The position numbers and the translations under genes are program-made. Positions 1 to 11,890 of a DNA stretch of 64,000 nucleotides are shown piece by piece. Position 1 is the stretch's first letter. Each line of letters begins with the position of its first letter. The notes under the pieces were generated by a model that was not told the DNA's origin, ran no database searches, and was given only the letters and a program-made list of their open reading frames with translations. Origin of the DNA: Cynocephalus volans (Eukaryota > Chordata > Mammalia > Dermoptera > Cynocephalidae); NCBI RefSeq assembly GCF_027409185.1, contig NC_084462.1, forward strand, positions 162,117,490 to 162,181,489, given 5' to 3'.

Positions 1-314
1 TGAAATACTACCATTCGCAGCAACATGGATAGACTTCGAAAAAATTATATTAAGTGAAATAAGTCAGGCATAGAAAGAGAAATACCACATGTTCTCACTT
101 ATTTGTGGGAGCTAAAAACAAATAAATAAATACACAAACAAATGGGGGGTGGGGAAGAAGACACAACATTCACAGTTCCTTGAACTTGTTAAGACAAGTG
201 AACAGATATGATGCAGATGGGTGGGAGGGGCGAGAGGGAGGGGGAGGGAGGAATCGGTAAAGGGACATGAAAATCAACTACACTGTATATTGATAAAATA
301 AAATAATAAAAAAA
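1..314 (+). mobile_element. LINE-1 3' end (ORF2 C-terminus, 3'UTR, tail)
   Basis: The sequence matches, with substitutions, the 3' ends of the L1 copies at 31.7-32.1 kb (minus) and 46.8-47.4 kb (plus) of this window. It shows the last ORF2 codons, the AGAAATACCACATGTTCTC block, a G-rich purine tract (about 219-252) and an A-rich tail at about 295-314. Only the distal end lies in the window, so length and 5' truncation are unknown. The divergence suggests an older copy than the 31-38 kb element. Confidence 0.9.
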
Positions 315-2154
315 GGAGCTTCCCACTTTGTTTCATTATTGGAATCATTTGTGATTGTGTAGTCAGATTTAAAAAATTTTTAGTGTGACTTCTCATCGTG
401 GGATTACCTCTATTCTTGGAGATGTTCAAAGTCTGCTTTTCTTGGTATATATAGATATTTCTGTTCCTCTTCAGACTTCCTGGAACAAAAATTTTAAGAT
501 TCAGCATGGCATTCAGGAAGAGAGCCATTCTAGTCACAGATAGCTGAAATTTTGCTAAAAGAAATAGGCATAGAATTTTCTCTCGTTTACATCATACAAT
601 TCCTCACACCACATCCCCCTTCCACCAGTCAATTCTTTATCCTTTCAATTTGCAGGGGATAAGATCTTGAGATTTCAGGGACTGGATGCAGTTTTGATAG
701 GCAGGGAAATATCTTCAATTAGAAAAGTATAAGAGGTTAACAAGAAATTAATGCTTAATACAGGAATACAATTCTTAAATAAATTATTTAAAGGTTGGAG
801 TCACAGAATGTTATAAAGAGAAATTAATGCTTTACTGAGGCCCTGATATAATTAGAATTGGAAAGATTTTTACATGGGGGTATACTGGAAAGATGTGGCT
901 TATATCTACATCTTTGACTTTGTAGCCTGGGTTGCTAGATGGACATGTCATGATCTATAAGGAATGTGTGTGTGTGTGCACGTGCATGTGTGCATGTATA
1001 TATACAAACACATAGAATTGAATTTCACATGGTTAGGCAAATTTATATCTATAAAGGCCTATATTCATTCCTACAGTGAGTTTCTGTTCCATATTTCCTT
1101 ATATATTATTAAATCTTTTGGGCAAGAAAACCAGAAGTAGCCCCAGGATTTGGTAACTGTGAAACTGTTGGGGGACTGAATGCTTTATCAACGAAGGACA
1201 ATAATAATTCCCTGCCTTTGTGGGCTTAACCGTGGAGAATGTCTTGCCATTTCTCGGCTTCTGCTGGTGTGGCTTTTCCATATGAAGTGGAGGTTAGGCT
1301 GCCCTGGCAGGCACAGCTCATTCATTCACTGAGTCATAGTGACAAACCTGGGATACCACACACCCTCACTCTCTTTGATTCCCAGCTAACAGACTTCAAA
1401 GATTAGCAAAATGACGGGAACAATCTCTTAAGGAAATTTGGTGGGAAAAATGCATTCATAAATGGTGAAGTGTTTTGATGAAATAACCCCTAAGTAAAGT
1501 ACTAGTGTTGTTTTATGCCTCCTAATACACACAGTCCATTTGCAAGCTCAATTCCCTGGTTGGTTTTTGACACATTTGGAACAGGAACATTTAATTCTGG
1601 CCATTATATTCTAAGTAATTACTGATTACCTCATACCTTCTTGTAAAATTATGCAGAATGGAAAATAAAACCAAACAGTGACCTGTAGATGGTTTCTAGT
1701 GTCTGTAGCTAGCACAGCACTGCAACCCAGAGCCATTTGCGCCTCTATTGCTTAACTCTCTCCAGCCAGCGATGATGGACGACAATACGTGTACTAAGAG
1801 AAGTGAGCCCCGAGGCTCTTACCACATCACTGCACTAATGGACCCTGAGCTTGTTTAAGAGAGAGCAATTAATTCTTAGGCCAGCTTGGCAGCAGAAGCT
1901 CCTGGAGCTGACTTTTCTTCGTGTCCTAGAACCAACCATCTCATTTCTACCCTTGGCTCATCTTTGAAAGGGCAAACACATATAGAGCAGGAGAAAAATA
2001 GGGATTGTGGGTGAGCTCTCTCTCATCCGAAGTCTTTATTTTCCACTGTTTGCATATACTTAACCTCCTTGATAAATTTTCTCCAAGATGGTAGGCAAGC
2101 CAACCCTCTTACTGAGGACTAATATCATTTTCCTTTTTCCCTCTTTCTCTTCCT
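315..2154. other. No recognisable gene or repeat
   Basis: I see only short simple repeats here: a TG/CA-rich patch near 966-1000 and a CTTC-rich run at about 2140-2170. Open frames are short and have no familiar domain. Very old repeats may be hidden. Confidence 0.5.
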
Positions 2155-2290
2155 TCTTTCCTTCCTTCCATTCACTTCCTAAACATTGACTGAGTACCTA
2201 CTATGTGTCAGGCACCATGTTAGATGGTGATGGTTGTAGAGGGGCTACCAAGATGAACAAGGTGCCCTTCTGAAGCTGACAGTCTGCACC
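2155..2290 (-). repeat. L2/MIR-type 3' end relic
   Basis: It contains the reverse-complement L2/MIR signature 'GAGTACCTACTATGTGTCAG' followed by GCACCATG and a 'gaacaaggtgccctt' block. An ancient mammalian repeat; L2 and MIR cannot be separated with confidence by eye. Confidence 0.6.
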
Positions 2291-2929
2291 ATTGCTGTTC
2301 TTTCCCCAAATTACTCCTGTCATCCAAACAAAGGTTCATTGAAAAGAGAGGTGCTGATTTTACTAGAGGGAGGGAGTTTACTGGAATCATGAGAATATCT
2401 AGGGACAGGAGGAGAAGCCCAAGTGGATAAAAGGAAGCAAAGCATTAATAGTCTTTAAGAAACCCATTTAAAGGTTGGCTGCTTTTGTGTTAAAATCATT
2501 AGACATGATTAACATTCTGGCAACTCAGTAAATAAGGGCTTTAGTTCCTTTGAAAGAATTCTGGGTGGTGGGTGGAGAGAGCAGAAGGAGAAACATAATT
2601 AGGGGGTGGGTGGCAAGGCAGGAGGGCCCTTCCAAAGCTTTTACTTGGGGGCTTGCTTTCTTAATGTATAACCCAGGCAGGTCACCCTTGTTACATGCTC
2701 AACAATGCTTTATTCTTGTTCCATAATTGAAGGAGATTACAGTTTAGAAGTAATATTTAAAAATGGATTATCTGAATGTATACTGCTTATTATGTTGACT
2801 CAGTACATTGTGTGTACAGGTTGTAAAGTATTTTAGGGATTAAGTTGTAATTAATTTTTTATAACTTTAATTTCTTTGTTGTTCCCTGTGTCCCTTTAAC
2901 TGCAGTATTCTCTAACAAATTTTTCTTTT
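2291..2929. other. No recognisable feature
   Basis: AT-rich unique-looking DNA with no convincing reading frame or repeat. Confidence 0.4.
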
Positions 2930-3545
2930 TTCCTTGTGTTCTCTAGTTGAGTCTTCTTTTATTTTTTTGAGCTTTCTTAAGATCATTGCCCAGAGTTCCT
3001 TTTCAGACATTTCAAGGATTCCCTGCTCTATGGGGTCTGGAATTTGAGCATTACTGAATTACTTTGGTGGTGTCATATCTTCTTGTTTATTTGTAGTTCT
3101 AATATTTTTCATTGATGTTTGGTCATCTGGGAGAGGACTTGCTTCTTCTATTACTCTGGGGTTGGCTACAGGGATAAAGATTTCCTCCTCTATTTGCCAG
3201 CTCAACTGGTGACTTTTCTTATATCGATGTAGTCAAGTGCATGGCAGGTTGCCTGTAGAGTGGCCTTGGCTGCGACTGCAGTGGTGAACTGTCTTTGTGG
3301 TGATAGAAGATGTGGCAGTTTCTATATTACGCCACCTTAGCTCCTTTTCTAGCTTTCCAAGGCTGTAGACTGAGCCCCTGGTGTTGAGCAGATCTTGGCT
3401 CATCTCAGCACCTGCTGTGCTGTGGCAATTCCCTTCTTCCCAGGGCCTTACACTGAGCCCCAGGGCCGCAAGGATCTCGGCTCACTTTGGTGGCTGCTGT
3501 GACTGCCACAAAAATTTTCTAAAGACCTGAATCTTTATCTAGCAG
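2930..3545 (-). mobile_element. LINE-1 fragment: 5'UTR and start of ORF1
   Basis: On the minus strand the segment encodes a decayed version of the L1 ORF1 N-terminal region, with a proline-isoleucine-glutamate 'DPIEQ' block and an 'ILRKL' block. Both also occur in the intact ORF1 at 35996-36994. Upstream of it (higher coordinates) is GC-richer 5'UTR with repeated 'gagccaagatc/gggctcag' motifs. It is a different, older subfamily than the 31-38 kb element and has multiple stops. Confidence 0.75.
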
Positions 3546-4487
3546 CTTAGAAATATCTCTTGGTACAACTCATACAGAACTAACCCAGATAAAAGCATAG
3601 CTGCAGCAGGAAAAAGGAATAGTTTTACTTTTTAAAAATTTTAATTGAAAAATTGAGTTGGGGGAATTGAGTGGTGGTAGAATTTGTCTTCATAAAAATG
3701 TGAGTAATAAGCAGGATGCACATTGTAGGCTCCGAATATTTATTGAACTGGTCATAAATGAGAGGTTTCCTCATCATGACAGTTACTTTTTATACTAAAA
3801 TATATTCCAGTTTAGGGCTTTGTTGATTTAATGCAGTATTACAAAGGCACCCTGGAAAGGCTTCCTGTTGTGGATTTCTATTAAAAAACAAAAGTGTCCA
3901 ATTACTTAAGAGCCAAAATACCATGTCCAAGAACTAAAAGAGATTGCATTCAAACTGGATTTTCTGGGACAATCGGATTTTAAAAACAGCCCTATTACCA
4001 GTATAATTATCTTCACTGACGATGTTAAATTTTACCTGAGCCCTGGACTCCCAGAAAAAAAAGAAAAGATCAAGAAATTCACTCAACCTTTCTGTTCCTG
4101 GAAAGGACTTAGTACAAAGACCCACCTTTCTCCAAATGACAGAGGTAAGACTCATGAATCCCTACCCCCTCCCTTCATTTACCCATGACAAGGGTAGACA
4201 CAGACACTACAAATTCCTATTCTTCACCTCATAAACGATTAGCTGAACTGTTTTTTTCCCTCACTAATCAGTGAGAACAAAATATTAGCTAACCAAATTT
4301 TGGGTAAGTTTCCCTCCTTCCAACAGATCACTGACTTTTGACCCACCCTCATCCTAAGCCTGCACACAGCCCATCCTGGCAGCCCTGCCCTACTGAGTGC
4401 AGGCTGGTCTCATGACAAGACACTCTCTGGTCTTGTCATACCATCTTTCTTCCCACATCTCTATACCTGGTTCTTGGTAGCTGCATC
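3546..4487. other. No recognisable feature
   Basis: No domain-bearing frame, RNA gene or clear repeat seen. Confidence 0.4.
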
Positions 4488-4852
4488 TTAGTATGTTTAG
4501 TGCTGCTATAACAAAATACCTGATATGGGTTAATTTATAAAGAATAGAAATTTGTGGGCTCACAGTTCTGGAGACTGGGAAGTCTAGGGTCAAGGCTCTG
4601 GCAGGTTTTGTGCCTGGTGAGGCCATTCTCTTCTTCCAAGATGGTGCCTTGCATGCTGCATCTTCTGCAGGGGAGGATCGCTGGATCCTCACATGGCAGA
4701 AGGCAGAGGGGCCAAGAGGCAAAAGGGGGCTGAACTTGACCTTTTATAGCAACATCAATCCCTCCCTCTTAAAGGCCTCACCTCTTAATACTGTTACAAT
4801 GGCAATTACATTTCAATATGAGTTTTGGAGGGAAAAACATTCAAACAATAGC
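4488..4852 (-). mobile_element. MaLR-type solo LTR (MLT1/MST-like)
   Basis: The reverse complement of the MaLR pattern is clear: 'gctgctataacaaaatacc' at the left end, 'cacagttctggagactggga', then 'cacatggcagaaggcag', and an A-rich right end with 'acattcaaacaatagca'. ERVL-MaLR elements are non-autonomous LTR retrotransposons. Only an LTR is present, with no internal region. The subfamily was not determined. Confidence 0.8.
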
Positions 4853-5599
4853 ATCATGTTCTCCTCTCCATAAAAGAGAAATCCTTTTTGCCTAACTCTT
4901 GAGGTGCTTACAGATCTTATGGTCAGAGTGTTCTTCCTATGGCAATCATTCCTTTCCCCCTATTGCAATAATTCCCCTGCATGCATTCTTTGCAGTAATA
5001 CTTTTGCATAAAGTCTCTCCTTACCAAGTTCAGATTTGCTTTTTATTTGACATACTTGTCAGATATTGCATCCCAAGGAACTTAGAGAAATTAAAAAACT
5101 TCCTGAGACCTTTCAGGAAAATAAATTGAACATAAAATATTTTTTGCTGTTTTCAATGCTTAGAATAAATTAAGATGATAGGGTTGACAAAACTCTTAGT
5201 TCCTCTTACAATCTACACTCAGAAACTCCCAACATTCCCTCTTTCTGGCCCATATTTTATTCACTATTCTAGGCTAATAGGCTCTGTGTACCTGTTTTCT
5301 TGAAGACGTTCTATAGAACAGACCTTAAGCACTGAGGATTTGTTTCCAGTTTTATTATTTGACAGTAACCCCTAAGGTCTATGGAATGGAGTGACTTGTA
5401 ATTTTGCTGAGGCACCAATTTGAAACTCACATTCCATGAAACTGGTGAGGGTGGAAGTGAGAAATTTAGCCACCTGAACACATTGTGTCTTTATTATTCA
5501 GAAACAATGTTTAGGGAGAAATGTTTTAGCTGTGTTCACATATTTTGGGTTCACATTCCTTTGGAATGTTGATTTTCTTCTATAGTGGAGAAAAGTTTT
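4853..5599. other. No recognisable feature
   Basis: Unique-looking AT-rich sequence; nothing assignable. Confidence 0.4.
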
Positions 5600-6090
5600 C
5601 TTCTGTCCTCTTAGGTTCTGTCACCGGAGCATTTGAATTAAACTGACAAAAGACAGATTAACAGGAGAGAAAGCATACAAATTTTATTTTAATTTTACGT
5701 GCACAGGAGTTCCACAGAAAAGAAGTAAGAACCCAAAGAGGTGGTTAGACCTGGGGGCTTACTTGCCATTTTTTAAAAGGATGATACATTTATGGAGAAG
5801 TGATTAGACAAGGGAAAAGGGGTTTCAGCTCTGAAAGGTAGTAAATTGTGGAAGAATGACTAGGAAATGTATGGGAGACAAGGATTATGCAGATAAGAGT
5901 CATTTTCCTCTTCCTTGTATAATAATGGGGAACACTTTTACAAATGAAACGCATGTCTTGATTTTAGGCAGAAAGGTGGAGGACAGAAGGAAAAAAAACT
6001 CTTCTTACTTCTGCTGTTCCTTAATTGCCTTCAACTCAAAATAATCTTTATGCCAAAGTGGCATGTTTTGAGGTGGCTTATACTGCTACC
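5600..6090 (+). mobile_element. ERVL-like LTR, copy 1
   Basis: It carries the motif 'acaaaagacagattaacagg' near its start and 'ctcaaaataatctttatgcc' followed by a 'ttgaggtggc' block at the end. The same blocks occur, inverted, at 7391-7925 and, diverged, at 9000-9705 and 46128-46745, so this is a local multi-copy LTR family. The class (ERV-L/MLT2-like) is assigned from remembered consensus features. Confidence 0.65.
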
Positions 6091-6716
6091 CTTCACTGGT
6101 ATGTATACTAGCTCCCACATCACTCAGGACAGTTCTTTATGTACCATATATGCTCAGCAGTCATTTCTTTCAATATATTAGTAAGTACAACTGTATTGCA
6201 AGGCCTCTTGCTGCAGATTTAGAAGTAAAACAGTTTCATGGTTCTTCTTGCTGGGTTGATAGAGAGTAGAGAACAGGTAAATAATGGAGGCAGCCTTTTC
6301 CTCCTGACTCTTTTCCCAAGGTTAGAGCAGGAAAAGAGACCTTTGCTTTGCAGAGCATCCTTCATGCAGCTGTTACCTATCCCGTTGGGCTTAATTCTGT
6401 TCTTAATGAGCTGCACACCTGTGTCCCTGGCTGGCTGCCCTCCACGCAGTGGGAAGAGGTGAGGGAGGGTGAATTCCTCCTTCATCCTGAGCTCTAGGAT
6501 TCAGATCTCTGCCTGCTTGTATTTGTTGAACGTCCCAAGTGTGAGTGGTATTCTGAACATCTTCCCACTATGCTAAGCAGCCAACATCAGCTTTGTTATG
6601 CAGATTGAAGTTAAAGACAGTACAATTTCTCAGTAATATCCAGGCTCACCGCAGCCCAGCAAATTTCCCAATTGCATAATATATTGAAGGAAACCATGCC
6701 TGAATTTTTTGTTTTG

Positions 6717-6755
<39 letters not shown>

Positions 6756-7390
6756 TTTTTTATTTCCTGGTTAGTGAACACTGAGCTCAACTCACAGAAG
6801 GTGATGATGAATATTTCCCAGGCTTTGAACTTTGGGGTATGGCCTGACAGTAAAAAAGATCAAAATAAAAAATAAAAATGAGTCCTGAGAGCTATCATAG
6901 ACTTTTGTCGGCCCATCACTCTGTGTGGGGCATCCTAATAAGGATCTGGGGTCAGGAGAGAGATGAACAGGACAAACTCAGATTTCTATTTGACTGTTAC
7001 CATATTTTAAGAAAATGCTTAGGTGGATTTTTACCAAATTTATAGGATACATTTGGGATGGTAAAACTCAAAATGTAGCCTATGTGAGATATGCAGAATT
7101 CACTTCAGGAAGCCATAGGAAGCACCTTAAAGAAATAAACAATCCTTCCCCTGGAGAAGCTGTAATTGAGATACAACTAAATGTCCTGTGGTGGGCCATA
7201 TCTACAAACAGATGCCAGACATGTTGAGCTGTGGAGGGCAAAAAAGCAAATGTTGTTTGCAGTATCCCCAAGATCTGAAGTCCTGGAAAGACACTGATTG
7301 TGGCTGCTGGTTTATGATTGAGTTTCTTCTCACATAGGCACCTTTGTGTAGCATATCCAGGGTGAGGGGTGGCCTGGGCATAAAGGGGAT
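6091..7390. other. Unassigned sequence with a (TG)n microsatellite
   Basis: Contains a TG run at about 6720-6752. The rest, between the two inverted ERVL-like LTRs, shows no recognisable retroviral internal gene and no domain-bearing frame. Confidence 0.45.
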
Positions 7391-7925
7391 CATAAAATCT
7401 GTGCCACCTCAAAATATGACACTTTGGCATAAGGACTATTTTGAGCTGAAGGCAATTAAAGAGCAGCAAATGCAGAAAAAGTTCTTTGCTTTCCACCATC
7501 TCCCTAAAAGCAGGGCATAAATTTCTCTCTGTGAAGGTCTGACCACCCACTGTCCTGCAGCAGGAGGAGAACAACTCTTGTCACTGGAGACAGAAAGTCA
7601 GCATCAAGATGGTTCTGCACAAACCTTACTCAAATAACACTTATCTTCCATTATTTTACCCCATATATTTACCCTCCTATTATTTACAGCCTCTATAAGT
7701 CCAAACCCCTTTTCTTTTGTCATGTTACTTTTCCACACGTTTATTGCTGTTTGTTAAAATGAGATAGAGGCCCCTGGGTCTAATCACTCTTTGGGTCTCA
7801 ACTTCCTTTCTATGAAGGCTTCCACACATGTAAAAATATTAACATCAAATGAAATTTGTATGCCTTTTCTCCTGTTAATCTGCCTTTTGTCAGTCTAATT
7901 CTCAGGACCTAGCCCCAGAATCTAA
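7391..7925 (-). mobile_element. ERVL-like LTR, copy 2 (inverted)
   Basis: Reading the minus strand, it starts with a 'gacaaaaggcagattaacag' block (plus 7870-7895) and ends with the block meaning 'ccaaagtg..atattttgaggtggc' (plus 7391-7430), matching copy 1 in the opposite orientation. Long open frames here (for example 164 codons on the minus strand) have no recognisable protein homology and are taken as chance. Confidence 0.65.
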
Positions 7926-8289
7926 AAGCATGAGGAAAGGTTTTTTTTGTTTGTTCATTTGTTTTAATCCTTCTGCATGTACTATTTCAAGTCCATCTCT
8001 CTCTCATTTTCTCTGTGGGCCTCTAACTTACCTGAGCCATTTGTTACCAGATTTTTTTTTTTTTTGGATCCCACACTCTTATTTTTCTACCAGTAAACAC
8101 ACACCTCCAATATATGCTTATTTACTTGTAGATAATACACTTGCAATGCTGCTCCAATATTTCATTATAAAACATGCACAGAAATAGAAATTTTAAATAA
8201 AAATATCAGTATTCTGATATTTCTTTTCTAACTCCCCAATGGATCTTTGAGCCTTCATCTCACTCTGGAGAGCTTGCTTTAAGCTGGTC

Positions 8290-8580
8290 ATCTTTCAAGA
8301 GCATAGTGAACTTTTTGAAATGCAATTCTAATCCTATCACTCACGGCTTAAGACTATTTAAGTGGCTTCCCCTTGCAGTGAGAATAAAATCCTTTTTCTG
8401 GAGGACAAACCCTCCCCTGCCCTGCTCCTACCTGACCTATGCCTTTTTTCTTTCCCTCTCTGCCACTCTGGCCTTGGCTCATTAGGCTCCTGCCATACTG
8501 GACTCCATTTGGTTTCTCAAATGCTGCATGCTCATCCCTGTCACTGTGTTAAGGGATGCCCCACCCCCTACTGACCTTAA
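8290..8580 (+). repeat. L2 fragment
   Basis: It contains the L2-like 'gtggcttccccttgcagtg' followed by 'agaataaaatcc', and a downstream 'gccactctggccttggctc' block, in the L2 consensus order. Confidence 0.65.
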
Positions 8581-8610
8581 CATATGCATTCTGCTTCTGT
8601 ACAAATCACT

Positions 8611-8943
8611 TGCTAAAATAAATGGGGGAATAAGCAAAGTAGCATAACCAATGCCATTTTAGGCTGGAGAGTCCCTATGGGGAATCCAGGGTGTGGAGGG
8701 GCTACAGGGCTAACTGCAAAATTAGCTTATGTACCGCTGGCTTGCTTGCATTGGCTAGATTGTGTCAGGCGTGAAAAATTCTCACCTAGCTAAAAATAAA
8801 AGCTGCGAGAGGTTTCAACTCGGGGCTGCGCTCTTCAATTGGTCTGTGTAGCCCTGGCTGCCAGAAATAAACTATTTTCCTTTTCCTATCATCCGGTTCT
8901 CGTGGGCAAATTTCTTTTACCTGTTGGATGTGGGCCATAACAA
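8611..8943 (+). mobile_element. Solo LTR, class I (gammaretrovirus-like)
   Basis: A compact LTR of about 330 bp. A TATA-like 'aaataaaag' lies at 8794-8802 and is followed by a C/T-rich presumed R start. A polyadenylation signal AATAAA is at 8866-8871, then a T-rich U5 ending 'gtgggccataaca'. Spacing between TATA box and polyA signal fits an ERV1 LTR. No primer-binding site or internal genes follow, so it is a solo LTR. The exact ends and target duplication could not be fixed. Confidence 0.6.
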
Positions 8944-9149
8944 CTGAGCTTTACTGTAAGTCAGTTTTGTGGAGGAGAAAACATGTCTTTTCCTTCTATT
9001 GTTCTAAGTTCTCAGCTGGGGCCCCCATAACAAAAGACAGAATAACAAGAGAAAAAACCCACAAATATACTTAATATAAGTTTTCCATGGCACAGTCGCC
9101 TTCATAAGGAAATGAAGACCCAAATAAATGATTAAACCTGAGCATTTTT

Positions 9150-9374
9150 TTTTTTTTTTGGTACAGTAACATAGTTGATCCTAAGTACCACTAACTGATT
9201 GTGCCACTGGCGCTCCTAACATAGTTGATTGTACATTTCTGTGTAGTACAGTGTTGCATATCCTTACTTGTGAGCAGTAGGTGATACTCAAATCAGGATA
9301 ATTAGTATATTCAACATTATACAATGTAATCATTTTTCATGGCCCTTTATCAATTCCTCCCTTACACCACTCCC
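9150..9374 (-). mobile_element. 5'-truncated LINE-1 3'UTR inserted in the LTR
   Basis: The insert begins with a T-run (the poly(A) tail on the minus strand) and contains the reverse complement of the L1 3'UTR also seen at 52450-52600 ('ttttcatggccctttatcaa' matches that copy). Target-site duplication: cctgagcattttt at 9137-9149 and 9375-9387, 13 bp exact. It is itself interrupted at 9180-9216. Confidence 0.8.
9180..9216 (-). other. tRNA 5'-half retropseudogene (tRNA-Ile-UAU-like)
   Basis: A 37-bp insert flanked by an exact 13-bp duplication 'taacatagttgat' (9167-9179, 9217-9229). Read on the minus strand it looks like the 5' half of a tRNA: 'ccagtggcacaatcagttag' matches an acceptor end, D-arm and A-box, and the insert ends near the anticodon loop with 'gtacttagg'. 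It has no poly(A) tail. The closest tRNA by memory is tRNA-Ile(UAU), with about four D-arm/anticodon-stem bases missing. Confidence 0.55.
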
Positions 9375-9754
9375 CCTGAGCATTTTTATGCTGGTTTTGA
9401 TGAACAGTGGAAAGTCATGAGAAAATGTGATAGGACAAAGGGTATGGGCTAAGGGTAGTAAACTGGGGAAACTAAGCAAGACTGTTCTTTGAGGTTCCTC
9501 TTGGTGTCACTTGCCTTTAGAGATAAGGATGCTCTTTCCCTGCAGGTGTAGGGAGGGAACCTCCACATGAGGGTCTTATGACCTGCTTTAGGGGAGAAGG
9601 GTGGGGGAAGTTCAGACAGTCTTTCCTGCTCTTCCTCAAATTCCTTCAGCTTAAAATAGTCTACAGGCCAAGGTGCCATATTTTGTGGTAACAATCTTAA
9701 ACCCCATCTATTTGAAGACACTTACTTCTAATTTTCCCTTAATTTTTACTCATT

Positions 9755-10085
9755 CTTTGAATTTTGTTTTTCAAGTTATTTCCTCAAAGAAAACTTCCCT
9801 CTTATCAGTCCTCTCCTCTCTCACTAATCCAAATCAGTTTTCCCTACATTAAGCTTTCAACTTATTTTACAAGTTTTCCTTCACAGCACTTACGACAATG
9901 GATAATTTTACACATACTCACAGCATTGTTTGTTTTATATCTATTTCTATCAATAAAATAAGTCTGTTCCCTGGGACTGTATCTTTTTTTGTTTGTTTGC
10001 TTTTAACCATTTTATCCCTGGTGCCTAGAATGGTATTTAACACATAGTACATACTTGATAACTGAACAAATACACAGTGATCATA
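9755..10085 (+). repeat. L2 3' end relic
   Basis: Ends with the L2 3' pattern 'ctggtgcctagaatggtatt' then 'taacacatagtacatacttg', followed by 'ataactgaacaaat'. Decayed, no coding capacity. Confidence 0.6.
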
Positions 10086-10924
10086 TTTTCCAAACCAAAT
10101 ACCATGGCATGTGGTTTTGAGTATGAGGGTTCAACCTACTTGGAGTACAGATTTTCCATAAAATCCAGTGTGCAGGACTGGTGAATTTCTTCTTCATTTT
10201 CTTCAACTATATATCAAGTCACTATTTGCAGCTACTGTGATATGAATATCAGAAAGAGATTATATCCAAAGAATGAGCATATTGCAGAATGCTATGGGTT
10301 AGAGTTTCTCCTTCTAAATGTGCCTATCACTTCCTTTATTTTAATGTTGTCATTTTTGGTGGGGAGCTGCTGATGCTACAAGTTCAGATGTCACTTCTAT
10401 TCAATTGCCTTGATTAGGGAACAGCCCAGCATTCCTAAATTATTCACAAGTCTCAGGAATTGCTGAGGACTAGCAAATGTCAAATATGGTAATTGTCATC
10501 CAGGCAGGAAGAAAGACTTGATTTAAATGTGTGCATTTAAATTAATAAGAAAGTAGAACTGGAAAAGTGACCCCGCCCTTTCCTTAAGTGCTCAGACAAT
10601 TAAATGCAAATGAATTCCCCCAGGAGTCCCATTCCAGCTGCTCCTCATTCCTCTCAGACAGAAAGGAAAATGCCATTCACAGTGTCAACCTAGGGCAGAG
10701 GGTTGACATTGACTGAAACCCTTATAGTGTTTGACCAATGCTAATCTTCATAAACACATGTGATGGGCACATGTTTTGAAATATCAATTGAAGCTTTTTT
10801 CCCCTTGAACTATCCTCTGTGATAATCAAATTCCTGGTGTCTTCCTCTATAGCCCAGGTAGCTGTACACTGCTTTAAGGGGAAGAAGGGAGTTACCATAT
10901 AATCAGAGCACAAAGGTCAAATAA

Positions 10925-11890
10925 ATTTAGTTATTTATTCATTTAGTTCTTCAATAAATGTTATTAAGTCATACTAAGAATTCTGGTTCTAGAGCTACAC
11001 TGTAATTAAAACAAGGTCCCTACCTCATGGCACTTACATTCTACTTGGATAGATACATGAGAAACAAAAGCTGATAAGCAATTAATATAAATGCTATAAC
11101 AATAACAATAATACTACTAATAAAATCAGGTTAAAAAGACAGAAAGTGAAGGAGGTGAAGGTATTTAGGTACCTCATTGGTACTTAAATGGTATTTAAGT
11201 GGGATTGTCAGAATTAGAAATAAAATACAGGACATTCAGCGCGTATATTCATGGGACATACTTACACAGTATTTCAGATTCATTGTTAATCTGAAAGTCC
11301 AACTCAACTGGACATCTTTTATTTTATCTTGCCTTTAAATTACATCTTGAATAATGTGAAGAAGCTAGCCATGGGGAGACCTGGAGAAAATGCTGTGTGG
11401 GCAGGGAATTTTCATGTGTAAAATGCCCTAAATTAGGAACAAGGAGGAGAGAATGTTTAGGGATGGGGCTGGGGGCTTTGTCCAGACCAGACTGTGTACA
11501 GTCTTGTGAGCCATGGTACGACTTACTAATTTTATTTTAAGTATGATGGGAAAGCCATTGAAAGGTGTTTGGGAGAAAAGCATTGTGATCTGCTTTTTAT
11601 TTTAAAAATACCAGGGTTGAGAATATCTCAGAGGTAAGAAAGGAAGCAGAAAAGCCAGTGGAGGAGGCCATCACCATGAAGCCAGAGGACCTGCATGAGA
11701 CATGAGGCGTGAAGTAGGGTGGGCCTTGGGGGCAATGAGAAATTCTTCAATTTGGCATATATTTAAAAAATAGAGCCAACAAGAATTACTGGAGGATTAC
11801 ATATGGGGTTCTGGGAAAAGAAGAATCAATAATGATTTCCAAGGTTGTCAGCCTGAGCAACCATTTCAAAAGTTGCTAATGTCAGTAGGA
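10925..11890 (-). repeat. L2 relic (long, decayed)
   Basis: The order of blocks follows the reverse complement of L2: 'ttatttattcatttagttct', then 'cctcatggcacttacattct', then 'gtgagccatggtacgac', 'gatgggaaagccattgaaa' and 'agagccaacaagaattact'. About 1 kb, full of indels. Confidence 0.6.

Larger units (their letters stand above)
9000..9705 (+). mobile_element. ERVL-like LTR, copy 3, interrupted by an L1 tail
   Basis: Starts with 'TGTTCTAAGTTCTCAGCTGG', continues with 'acaaaagacagaataacaag', and resumes after the insertion with 'ttttatgctggttttgatg', ending 'ttttgtggtaacaatctt'. It is the best preserved of the local ERVL-like LTRs. The insertion at 9150-9374 is bounded by a repeat of 'cctgagcattttt'. 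Confidence 0.7.

Noticed and set aside
7080..7574. 164-codon minus-strand open frame
   Set aside because: Its low-coordinate end lies in unassigned DNA and its start lies in the ERVL-like LTR at 7391-7925; no protein homology recognised.
8600..8950. Provirus with internal genes attached to the class I LTR
   Set aside because: No primer-binding site, gag, pol or env-like sequence follows or precedes; solo LTR only.
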